NCBI GenBank assembly: GCA_937996595.1
Contig: CALKVC010000208.1
Span: 1-38,488 of the forward strand
From: an uncultured Chitinophagaceae bacterium
GTDB lineage: Bacteria; Bacteroidota; Bacteroidia; Chitinophagales; Chitinophagaceae
Direction of reading: 5' to 3'
Length of the DNA: 38,488 nt
A program made the position numbers and the translations under genes. Of the stretch, positions 24,330 to 31,258 are shown one piece after another. How positions within the stretch are numbered: the first letter of the stretch is position 1; every line of letters begins with the position of its first letter. The notes beneath the pieces were generated by a model. The model worked only from the letters and a program-made list of their open reading frames with translations, was not told the DNA's origin and ran no database searches.

Positions 24330-24485
24330 ATGGAAACGTCTGAAGTAATCAAAAAACACGAAAAAAGATTTAATAAATCAAGGCTGTTTATACAAATATT
24401 ATTAATCCTGATTACAGGTATGATAATTTTCCTGCAGCATGAAAACATCATTCGCTTAATCAATTGGCTATTCAATAGTAATTAA
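24330..24485 (+). CDS. Small single-span membrane protein
   Basis: From ATG 24330 the product has 51 residues: a charged lysine/glutamate N-terminus (METSEVIKKHEKRFNKSR), one membrane span at about 19-36 (LFIQILLILITGMIIFLQ) and a short tail. An ATG at 24273 would add a basic stretch and is less likely. No family was recognised. Its place between the regulator and the cytochrome genes suggests a small accessory subunit or assembly factor, but this is inference. Confidence 0.55.
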   Translation: METSEVIKKHEKRFNKSRLFIQILLILITGMIIFLQHENIIRLINWLFNSN

Positions 24486-24498
24486 GCAAATCACGTAT

Positions 24499-24597
24499 AT
24501 GCGGAAATCAATCATACTATCAGGAAGTTTACTAACACTTATCATACTGATGGTTTTCCTGCAAGTAAAACATTGTATGAAGCGTGCTGGCTTTTAG
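24499..24597 (+). CDS. Very small membrane protein (32 residues)
   Basis: ATG 24499 opens MRKSIILSGSLLTLIILMVFL then QVKHCMKRAGF and stops at 24595-24597. Basic residues precede one hydrophobic span, and a Cys/His pair sits in the tail. It begins 13 bases after the previous small gene. The length makes it uncertain; a 23-codon open frame at 24602-24673 follows and is not called. Function unknown. Confidence 0.4.
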   Translation: MRKSIILSGSLLTLIILMVFLQVKHCMKRAGF

Positions 24598-24723
24598 ATT
24601 TATGAAAATGACGACGGATTTAAAAAGAAAGCGTAAAACCCCTTCAGCAAAGAATGTAAAGAAGGGTTCTTAAAAAGCCCCGGAGGCTTATTCCAAATAA
24701 TTGATTAACATAAATAAATTAAA

Positions 24724-24903
24724 ATGAAAATATTTAATTTGATAGCAGATTATCTTTTCTTAAGTAAAAAAAACGAAACTGAAACAGATAATAGCACAAT
24801 AAAAGCGATGCACCGTATTAACCGGATTTCATTGTTACTGTTTTTATTAGGCCTGGTGATGATGGTTTCAAAAATGATTACACAGGCGGTTTTAAGCAGA
24901 TAA
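24724..24903 (+). CDS. Small single-span membrane protein (59 residues), DUF6728-like
   Basis: ATG 24724 gives a 59-residue protein: MKIFNLIADYLFLSKK, a polar spacer, then AMHRINRISLLLFLLGLVM as a membrane span at about 34-54. The MHxINRIS phrase before the span recalls the DUF6728 family of Bacteroidota, but that assignment is from memory and tentative. It precedes the rhodanese gene by 43 bases on the same strand and so probably belongs to the cluster. Confidence 0.6.
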   Translation: MKIFNLIADYLFLSKKNETETDNSTIKAMHRINRISLLLFLLGLVMMVSKMITQAVLSR

Positions 24904-24946
24904 ATCCCTAAACCTGCAATATTTAGCATATCTTAATGATTATAAA

Positions 24947-26143
24947 ATGAATAAAACAACTAAAAAAATAAGCATCAGTTTGGTTCTGGCCCTATTAAGC
25001 TTTTTATCTTTTAGCCAGAATTACAGCTATGATAATAAGTCTTTCCGAACAATTGATTGGAATGAGTTTTTTTATAGGCTTGAAAAGAACCCTCACCTCG
25101 TTTTCTTTGATATTAGAACTGACGGAGAAAGAAATGACACGTCACAATATACCCAAAGTAACCAGGGCCGCATACGGGGTGCTGCCGAAATAGATTATTA
25201 CCAATTTAACAAATACTATGCTGACCTTTTAAAGCATAAAGAAGACACTATCTACTTATATTGCAGCCATAGTATGCGTTCCAGGAGGCTTGCCAAACAG
25301 CTTTCAGATAGCTCTTTTAAAAATGTTGTGAATATAAACGGTGGAATGAGTTACCTGAATCTGTTGGGTAATAATACTTTCCCGTTAAGAAATAAATATT
25401 ATGAAACCAGGATAAAATACAATCTGATTTCCCCTTTTGATCTCGGGGGAAAGTTAAAGAACAGCAGGGTCCAGGTAATTGATGTAAGGCCGGATAGTAT
25501 TTATTACGGTAACGGCGGTGACGAACAAGACAGGAGTTACGGGTATATAAAAGGAGTAAAACACATTGATAATTCAAAATGTATAGATAGTATTACGCTA
25601 TTCGATAATACAAAGGAAATAATTTTAATTGACAACTATGGTGACGTAAGCCCGGTAGTTGCCAATCTACTTATAGAAAAAGGTTTTAAAAATGTTGGGG
25701 TATTATTTTATGGATTAGACGAATTACGGAATACTGTTCCAGCATCTCAAAGAACTTTTTTGCAACTAAAATACCCGTCAATCTTATCTTCCGAATTGTT
25801 AGAATGGATCAAATCTGGGAACGTAGCGATATTAGATATAAGAACCGTAACTGAATTTAATAGTACAGACACAGTTGCGTGGAAGAATGTTGGCAGATTG
25901 AAAGATGCAGTAAATATTCCACTTTCGAGATTATCGGAAAAAGCATTGCAGCCTTACAGAAATAAAAAATTGGTGATTTATGATAATATGATGATGCCTC
26001 CTGAACTATATTTGGCAGCAGAATTTTTAAGTAAATATGGTTTCAAAGATTTTGCATTGCTGTCAGGAGGCATATTTCAGATAAATTGGGAAATAGCCAA
26101 TACCGGTAAAAAATACCTGAATGAATTGTTAGATAAAAAATAA
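24947..26143 (+). CDS. Secreted protein with three rhodanese-like domains
   Basis: A 398-residue protein with a signal peptide (about 1-23, ending FLSFS-Q). Three tandem rhodanese-like domains follow at about 35-140, 172-262 and 278-392; each shows a DIR or DVR strand and a nucleotide-like hydrophobic strand before the active loop. Only domain 1 keeps the catalytic cysteine: Cys106 in YLYCSHSMRSRR. The equivalent is Asn230 in domain 2 (LIDNYGD) and Asp346 in domain 3 (VIYDNMM), so those two are probably non-catalytic. Rhodaneses carry sulfane sulphur as a persulphide. Position before DUF6370 and two cytochrome c-fused bd-like subunits suggests a periplasmic sulphur or redox role tied to that respiratory chain; this link is inference. 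Confidence 0.85.
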   Translation: MNKTTKKISISLVLALLSFLSFSQNYSYDNKSFRTIDWNEFFYRLEKNPHLVFFDIRTDGERNDTSQYTQSNQGRIRGAAEIDYYQFNKYYADLLKHKEDTIYLYCSHSMRSRRLAKQLSDSSFKNVVNINGGMSYLNLLGNNTFPLRNKYYETRIKYNLISPFDLGGKLKNSRVQVIDVRPDSIYYGNGGDEQDRSYGYIKGVKHIDNSKCIDSITLFDNTKEIILIDNYGDVSPVVANLLIEKGFKNVGVLFYGLDELRNTVPASQRTFLQLKYPSILSSELLEWIKSGNVAILDIRTVTEFNSTDTVAWKNVGRLKDAVNIPLSRLSEKALQPYRNKKLVIYDNMMMPPELYLAAEFLSKYGFKDFALLSGGIFQINWEIANTGKKYLNELLDKK

Positions 26144-26179
26144 TATACCATAAAAAACAACTAATCTAAAATCAATTTT

Positions 26180-26524
26180 ATGAAATCAATATTTAGCATC
26201 CTTATTTTCACTCTTATATTTCACGTTACAAATGCACAAAACAATAAGCCTCATATTTCAAAACCCGACGCAACCAAAAAGATTCAGACGGTTGAAGTTT
26301 CCTGCGGTGAATGCAAATTTCATTTAAAAGGCACAAGCTGCGACCTTGCTGTACGTATTAAGGGCAAGGCTTATTTTATTGATGGTGCAGACATTGATTC
26401 ATTTGGCGATGCACATGGAAAGATGGGCTTTTGCAATGCCATCCGCAAAGCCGAGGTACAGGGTGAAATTGTGAATAACCGTTTTAAGGTCAGCTATATT
26501 AAACTATTGCCAGCCAGTAAATAA
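26180..26524 (+). CDS. Secreted DUF6370 family protein with four conserved cysteines
   Basis: A 114-residue protein with a signal peptide (about 1-19, ending VTNA-Q). The mature part is small, beta-rich and cysteine-rich: VEVSCGECKFHLKGTSCDLAVRI gives Cys42, Cys45 and Cys54, and GKMGFCNAIRKAEVQG gives Cys85. The phrase GKAYFIDGADIDSFGDAH between them is the family's signature. DUF6370 has no established function; a metal or disulphide-stabilised periplasmic protein is a fair reading. It is 36 bases after the triple-rhodanese gene and shares its direction. Confidence 0.82.
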   Translation: MKSIFSILIFTLIFHVTNAQNNKPHISKPDATKKIQTVEVSCGECKFHLKGTSCDLAVRIKGKAYFIDGADIDSFGDAHGKMGFCNAIRKAEVQGEIVNNRFKVSYIKLLPASK

Positions 26525-26725
26525 TTTTGACCGGAATCGGCTAACTTAGATTTAAGTTGATTAGTTAAATGCGAATCACTCTTTTTGAAATTACCTGTTC
26601 CAATTTTCAAAACAAATAATCACATTACTGAATAAATCAGGATTGTTTTTCTAAACATCCAGCATTCTCATTTTTATGCCATACGCCATTAGCGAAGGAA
26701 CTTTGCAGCTTAAATTCTTTAGGCT

Positions 26726-28225
26726 ATGGATTTTCCCATGTTTCATTTAGATTGGCTCAATGACAGGTTCTTAATAGCTCTCATTGCCATTCTGCATGTA
26801 TGTATTAATCATGGATTGGCTGTTGGTTTTATCCCTTACATCACAAGATTAGAACAGCAAGGCGTAATGAACAGCCATGCCGGCCAAATCACCAATCCTG
26901 AATGGGATTCAATGGTGTACAAAATGATGAAAGTAGGGTTTATCATCACCACTACATTGGGAGCCATGACAGGCGTAGGCATTTGGTTGTCTGTATCTGT
27001 TGTAAGCCCTGCATCTATCGCCAGTTTAATTAGGGTTTTCTATTGGGCATGGTTTATTGAGTGGCTGGTATTTGTTACAGAAGTGGTGTTAATTTTAATA
27101 TATTTTCTCACATGGAAAAATTCAAACAAATCGCTTAATGCTAAATTAAGGCATATAAAATTTGGTTGGTTCTTGTCTATTTTTTCGTGGATAACCATGG
27201 CCATCATCGTTTCCATTTTAGGTTTTATGATGGATCCGGGCAATTGGAAATCTCATCATAGTTTACTTAACGGTTTTAGCAATCCAATCTATTTGCCCCA
27301 ACTATTTTTCCGTACACCAACAGCAATGTTAATAGGTGGCATTTTTGGATACTTACTATCTATCATTTTTACAAAAAAGAATTCCGAAATAAGGGCAAGG
27401 GCTGTAAAACAATCGTCTGTATGGATACTTATATGGGCACCGCTATCATTGGCGGGTGCCATCTTTTATTACCGTGCCATGCCACAGGCAATGAAAGATA
27501 ATATGAGTACAGCCGTTGGAACATTGGAATTTGCTCAATACTATGATTTATTAAAATGGATAATTATCGGAGCAATCTCTACGGTTCTAATTATTGCGAT
27601 TGCGGGCTTATGGAAGCCGAAGAAGATACACTTTGCGATGGTACTGTTTCCTTGCATTATGGCATTTGGTTTCTTAGGTATTTTTGAAAGGGTAAGGGAA
27701 TTTATCCGCAAGCCTTATGTGATCGGTGGTTATATGTATAGCAATCTTTTAAGGGAAGAAGACTATCCATTGTATAAAAGGGACGGAATCCTTAAATATG
27801 CTACCTACACATCCACACCAGAAGTAACTGAGACCAATAAAGTAGAAGCAGGTAAAAATGTGTTTGTACTTACTTGTAGCCGTTGTCACACAACACAGGG
27901 CATCAATTCCATTGTAACGGTATTTGAAAAAATGTATGGGAAAGATAAATCTTTTGAGGAAGCTTCCATTGCTGCATTTACAAAAGGAATGCATAATGGC
28001 AGAACATTTATGCCCGAATTTCCGGGAAACCGAAAAGAGTTGGATGCATTGGCTGCTTACATTAAACACTTACAACAAACAGGCGATGTAATTGAAGGAG
28101 CCCAAAACGAAGGGGTGGTTGTTAATCCAAATCAAAGTGTAGATGCAATTGTAAAATTGCTTGACAAACAGGTTAAGGATAATGCAGATTCAATGGTAAA
28201 AATTCAAACCGCATTAAATAAATGA
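26726..28225 (+). CDS. Cytochrome bd-like membrane subunit fused to a c-type haem domain (subunit 1)
   Basis: A 499-residue protein with about eight membrane spans in 15-320 and a C-terminal cytochrome c domain (about 370-455). The haem motif is CSRCH (Cys384-His388), and Met429 in FMPEFPG is the probable axial ligand. The membrane part has features of the cytochrome bd oxidase I subunit (CydA): His24/His29 in the first span, Glu112/Glu119 in WFIEWLVFVTEV at about the CydA spacing, and FMMDPG comparable with the conserved WMQTPVG. It lacks a clear Q loop. Such bd-like cytochrome c proteins occur in Bacteroidota and Nitrospira but their electron donor and acceptor are not settled. The next gene encodes a similar partner, 29 bases downstream. 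Confidence 0.8.
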   Translation: MDFPMFHLDWLNDRFLIALIAILHVCINHGLAVGFIPYITRLEQQGVMNSHAGQITNPEWDSMVYKMMKVGFIITTTLGAMTGVGIWLSVSVVSPASIASLIRVFYWAWFIEWLVFVTEVVLILIYFLTWKNSNKSLNAKLRHIKFGWFLSIFSWITMAIIVSILGFMMDPGNWKSHHSLLNGFSNPIYLPQLFFRTPTAMLIGGIFGYLLSIIFTKKNSEIRARAVKQSSVWILIWAPLSLAGAIFYYRAMPQAMKDNMSTAVGTLEFAQYYDLLKWIIIGAISTVLIIAIAGLWKPKKIHFAMVLFPCIMAFGFLGIFERVREFIRKPYVIGGYMYSNLLREEDYPLYKRDGILKYATYTSTPEVTETNKVEAGKNVFVLTCSRCHTTQGINSIVTVFEKMYGKDKSFEEASIAAFTKGMHNGRTFMPEFPGNRKELDALAAYIKHLQQTGDVIEGAQNEGVVVNPNQSVDAIVKLLDKQVKDNADSMVKIQTALNK

Positions 28226-28254
28226 CCCTTTCTCATTAAACAGTTCAAATAATT

Positions 28255-29595
28255 ATGTTCCAGATACTACAAATAAATACGCCTGTTCCAAGAAATATTC
28301 CATTGGATTTACCTTTACCGGAATGGTTGTTGATTACATTATTGGTAGTATCGTTTTTGCTCCACATCATTTTTGTAAACCTGATGATTGGCGGCACAGT
28401 ATTAACATTATGGTGCCAGATAATAGGGCTGAAAGATAAAGACTACCACAACCTTGCCCACGAAATTTCCAGAACGATAACCGTAAATAAAAGCCTTGCC
28501 GTTGTATTGGGTGTAGCACCTTTGTTAAGTATTTCTACATTGTATGCCACTCACTTTTATACAGCAACATCGCTTACCGGCGGTATGTGGATTGCCATTA
28601 TACCTTTGGTAACCGTTGCTTTTTTACTAACCTATTTAAACAAATACACCTGGCATGTACTGGATAAAAACAAACCGCTAAGTATTGCCATCATTGCCAC
28701 AGCCACTGCATTGTTTTTATTCATTCCATTAATTTTTCTGGTAAATGTTAACCTGATGTTGTTTCCCGAAAAATGGGGTACGGTAAAGGGTTTTTTCAGC
28801 GCATTGCTATTACCAAATGTATTTCCAAGATACCTGCACTTTATAACTGCATCCATGGCGGTGACAGGATTATTTATCTTTTGGTACATGGGCAGAAAGA
28901 GTTATCCATTTGAGGAATACTTTGAACGACTAACAAGGTATGATATAAAGAGAAAAGCCTATTCGCTTACATTGGCTGCCACGGTAGCCCAATTTATAAT
29001 AGGCCCATTGGTAATGCTAACATTACCTACCAAGGGTTTTGATTGGCGGTTGATTTTAGTAATACTAAGTGGTGCGTCTATTGCGATCCCAGCCATGTGG
29101 TGGATATGGAAAGCCATCACAGGAAAGCCTGAAAACATTGACAACCATTTTGGAAAAGTGGTTATAGCATTAAGTATTACTGTAATTTTTATGGGCAGCG
29201 GCAGGCATGTGTATCGGGCAAATGCCTTAGCACCACATCAAAAACTAATGGCAGCCAATACAGCTGAATTTGAAAGATTGAGTAAAGAAGCAAGAGAAAA
29301 TCCACCAATAGAACAATCAGACTTACAACTTGATTCTGCATTAGGACCAGTTGCAAAAGGTGCGGCTATATTTCAAATGAATTGCAGCAGTTGCCATAAA
29401 GAAAACGAAAAATTGGTAGGTCCGCCAATGACAGAAATGGCAACGATATATGCAACGGATAAAAACGGATTGAAACAATGGATAAAAGCACCCGGGAAAA
29501 AACGTCCCGATTATCCCCAAATGCCTGCATTTGCGCAACTTACCGATGATGACAGAGAAGAATTAGCCAACTATATTTTATCAATAAAAAAATAG
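28255..29595 (+). CDS. Cytochrome bd-like membrane subunit fused to a c-type haem domain (subunit 2)
   Basis: A 446-residue protein with about eight membrane spans (about 22-320) and a C-terminal cytochrome c domain (about 363-446). The haem site is CSSCH (Cys377-His381), and Met423 in YPQMPAF is the probable sixth ligand. Candidate haem b ligands are His37 in the first span, His100, and His195 in PRYLHFITASMAVTGLF, a phrase close to the CydA HTVAAxxxTG-type segment. It pairs with the previous gene, giving a predicted two-subunit complex with both haems c outside and haems b in the membrane. Whether it reduces oxygen, or moves electrons from quinol to another acceptor, cannot be told. It probably shares the operon with the small gene that follows after three bases. 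Confidence 0.82.
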   Translation: MFQILQINTPVPRNIPLDLPLPEWLLITLLVVSFLLHIIFVNLMIGGTVLTLWCQIIGLKDKDYHNLAHEISRTITVNKSLAVVLGVAPLLSISTLYATHFYTATSLTGGMWIAIIPLVTVAFLLTYLNKYTWHVLDKNKPLSIAIIATATALFLFIPLIFLVNVNLMLFPEKWGTVKGFFSALLLPNVFPRYLHFITASMAVTGLFIFWYMGRKSYPFEEYFERLTRYDIKRKAYSLTLAATVAQFIIGPLVMLTLPTKGFDWRLILVILSGASIAIPAMWWIWKAITGKPENIDNHFGKVVIALSITVIFMGSGRHVYRANALAPHQKLMAANTAEFERLSKEARENPPIEQSDLQLDSALGPVAKGAAIFQMNCSSCHKENEKLVGPPMTEMATIYATDKNGLKQWIKAPGKKRPDYPQMPAFAQLTDDDREELANYILSIKK

Positions 29596-29598
29596 CCG

Positions 29599-29766
29599 AT
29601 GTATATAACATACTATGTAATAGCTGCAATAACCCTTGTTTTTGTTATAGCCATACAACTGATTAGAATGAATATTTATGTAATAAAAATAAAAAAGAAC
29701 AAAGAGCTTAATCAGCAAGAAATAAAAGAAGATAATAATTGGGAATTTATTAAGGGGCTATATTGA
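29599..29766 (+). CDS. Small single-span membrane protein (55 residues)
   Basis: The ATG at 29599 follows the cytochrome stop by three bases, the tight spacing of an operon. The product starts MYIT, has one span at about 5-23 (YYVIAAITLVFVIAIQLI), then a basic and acidic cytosolic tail (KIKKNKELNQQEIKED) ending NNWEFIKGLY. This shape resembles the tiny subunits of respiratory complexes such as CydX or CcoQ. A terminator follows within 45 bases, which makes this the last gene of the cluster. No family was recognised. Confidence 0.65.
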   Translation: MYITYYVIAAITLVFVIAIQLIRMNIYVIKIKKNKELNQQEIKEDNNWEFIKGLY

Positions 29767-29810
29767 AGCCTTTAAATTGTTATCGTATGCAGTTTTTCAA
29801 ATGCATATCA

Positions 29811-29836
29811 AGCCGGTGTTTCTACACTGGCTTTTT
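29811..29836 (+). terminator. Rho-independent terminator closing the cytochrome cluster
   Basis: AGCCGGTG (29811-29818) pairs with CACTGGCT (29825-29832), with one G-T wobble and loop TTTCTA, followed by a T run to 29836. It is correctly placed after the last small gene of the cluster. Confidence 0.75.
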
Positions 29837-29942
29837 ACTTTTAACTGAGCCAACGATGTAAATCAGGCTAATGGTCAGAAGCAAACAAACCAACCGCAAA
29901 GGATCTAACCTGGCAAGGGGCCTGTCTTGCCCTTCACACGTC

Positions 29943-29980
29943 AATCATAATGTGGTTCTACACTGAACCACAGTATGATT
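29943..29980. other. Long perfect inverted repeat in the gene-free stretch
   Basis: AATCATA-A-TGTGGTTC (29943-29958) and GAACCACA-G-TATGATT (29965-29980) pair perfectly except one A-G mismatch, with a 6-base loop TACACT. A smaller dyad, GGCAAG ... CTTGCC, lies at about 29913-29932. There is no T run, so it is not a typical terminator. The rest of 29840-30068 shows no gene. Confidence 0.6.
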
Positions 29981-30068
29981 TACAGGGTTGATTGTAACCG
30001 GCAATTGAAAACAGTTATTCTGTGCCTGTGCAGTATTTTTGAAATAAATTTATTTTTACATCAGCATT

Positions 30069-30142
30069 CCGGTTTTTAAACCGGTCACAGTCCTCCTAGC
30101 TTAAAGAGACACAAGACATTCTGCTTAAGACTTGCACCAGGG
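30069..30142 (+). repeat. Dispersed hairpin repeat R6 (second structural version)
   Basis: CCGGTTTTTAAACCGG (30069-30084) is a perfect 7-bp inverted repeat with a 2-base loop, then TCACAGTCCTCCTAGC, ACACAAGACAT and AAGACTTGCACC. It matches R5 over most of its length; the R1-type GACCGG partner is lost, and stem 2 is broken (GTCTTG changed to GACTTG). Confidence 0.85.
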
Positions 30143-30210
30143 AAAATGCACAGTACATTCATAGACTATGCTACTTTTTTACTATATTAGTATGTATCAT
30201 CAGGAACAAT

Positions 30211-30825
30211 ATGCCCGAAAAATCAAAAGCCATAGATGCCTATATTGAAAAGTCTGCGGTATTTGCCAAACCCATTTTAAATCATCTCCGCAAACTGGTG
30301 CACAGTGCCTGCCCCGATGTGGAAGAAAAGATGAAATGGAGTTTTCCGCATTTTGATTACAAGGGAGAAATGATGTGCCATATGGCAGCTTTCAAACAAC
30401 ATGCCGCATTCGGCTTTTGGAAAGCGGCTTTAATGAAAGACCCGGTGATGATGCAGGAAGCCAAAGCAGAAACGGCCATGGGACACCTGGGGCGCATTAC
30501 TGCTTTGTCAGACCTTCCCCCCGATAAAAAACTCATCGCATGGATAAAGGAAGCCATGGCACTGAATGATAAAGGAATCAAACTGCCAGGTAAATCCAAT
30601 AAAGAACAAAAAGAACTGGTTATTCCCGGTTACTTCCTAAAGGCCCTCGAAAAAAACAAGAAAGCCCGGGAAGTTTTTAACGGTTTCGCCTACTCGCATA
30701 AAAAAGAATACCTGCAATGGGTTACAGAAGCTAAAACGGAAGAAACCAGGCTTCGCAGGCTTGCAACAGCCATAGAATGGATTGCCGAAGGCAAAGGCCG
30801 TAACTGGAAATATGAAAAAAAGTAA
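30211..30825 (+). CDS. YdeI/OmdA family protein with DUF1801 domain
   Basis: A 204-residue cytosolic protein. Residues about 8-120 form a DUF1801-like domain (LRKLVHSACPDVEEKMKWSF, then HMAAFKQHAAFGFWK). About 140-200 form the YdeI/OmpD-associated region (FLKALEKNKKAREVFNGF, then SHKKEYLQWVTEAKTEETR). In E. coli, YdeI-like proteins are stress-linked; the biochemical role of this family is not known. It is single on the + strand, 68 bases after R6, and its stop is three bases from the convergent stop of the MmcQ-like gene. No signal peptide. Confidence 0.9.
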   Translation: MPEKSKAIDAYIEKSAVFAKPILNHLRKLVHSACPDVEEKMKWSFPHFDYKGEMMCHMAAFKQHAAFGFWKAALMKDPVMMQEAKAETAMGHLGRITALSDLPPDKKLIAWIKEAMALNDKGIKLPGKSNKEQKELVIPGYFLKALEKNKKAREVFNGFAYSHKKEYLQWVTEAKTEETRLRRLATAIEWIAEGKGRNWKYEKK

Positions 30826-30828
30826 ACC

Positions 30829-31158
30829 TTATTTGCCGCCCTTCCCCACCAGCCGGTACGAATCATCCAGCATTTCCAACAGCTGCTTTTTTGCCAGCCT
30901 GCCATCAACAACCACCGTATTCCAGTGCTTCTTGTTCATATGATACCCGGGTAATACCGTTCCCGGATATGTTTCACGCAACTGCAAGGCCGTTTCGGGG
31001 TCGCATTTTACATTAAACTGTAATGGGGCGCTGTCAAGCGATACCAGTGCAAATACTTTTGCTTTCCTTTTAAACACCAGCGTGTCTTCCCCAAAGGGGA
31101 AACTTTCTGTTACATCTTCCTTCGTTAACAGGTAATCGCGTATTTCATCAGCATACAT
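30829..31158 (-). CDS. MmcQ/YjbR family DNA-binding-like protein
   Basis: A 109-residue protein of the MmcQ/YjbR (DUF419) family, double-wing DNA-binding-like fold. The family phrases are visible: ESFPFGEDTLVFKRKAKVFAL at about 18-38, FNVKCDPETALQLRETYPG at about 48-66, and YHMNKKHWNTVVVDG at about 72-86. Activity is unassigned; a nucleic-acid role is often proposed from the fold. The gene ends three bases from the convergent YdeI-like gene, so transcripts from both strands overlap. It may share no operon; the adhesin upstream on the same strand has its own terminator. Confidence 0.93.
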   Translation of the reverse strand: MYADEIRDYLLTKEDVTESFPFGEDTLVFKRKAKVFALVSLDSAPLQFNVKCDPETALQLRETYPGTVLPGYHMNKKHWNTVVVDGRLAKKQLLEMLDDSYRLVGKGGK

Positions 31159-31206
31159 GTGAAGTGCTTTTCACTTAAAGTTACGGCAGTACAAGATCAT
31201 TCTTAT

Positions 31207-31239
31207 AAAAAAATGGCCCGCCGGGTTACAGCAGGCCAT
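31207..31239 (-). terminator. Terminator of the CHU_C adhesin operon
   Basis: On the reverse strand ATGGCC and GGCCAT (plus-strand 31234-31239 and 31213-31218) form a stem, extended by GC with one mismatch, and are followed by a run of seven T (plus-strand A run 31207-31213). It lies about 20 bases after the adhesin stop. Confidence 0.7.
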
Positions 31240-31258
31240 CAAAAATATGAAGCTTATA

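Noticed and set aside
26726..29595. Ordinary cytochrome bd oxidase (cydAB)
   Set aside because: Both proteins carry C-terminal CxxCH haem domains, and the usual CydB partner was not seen.
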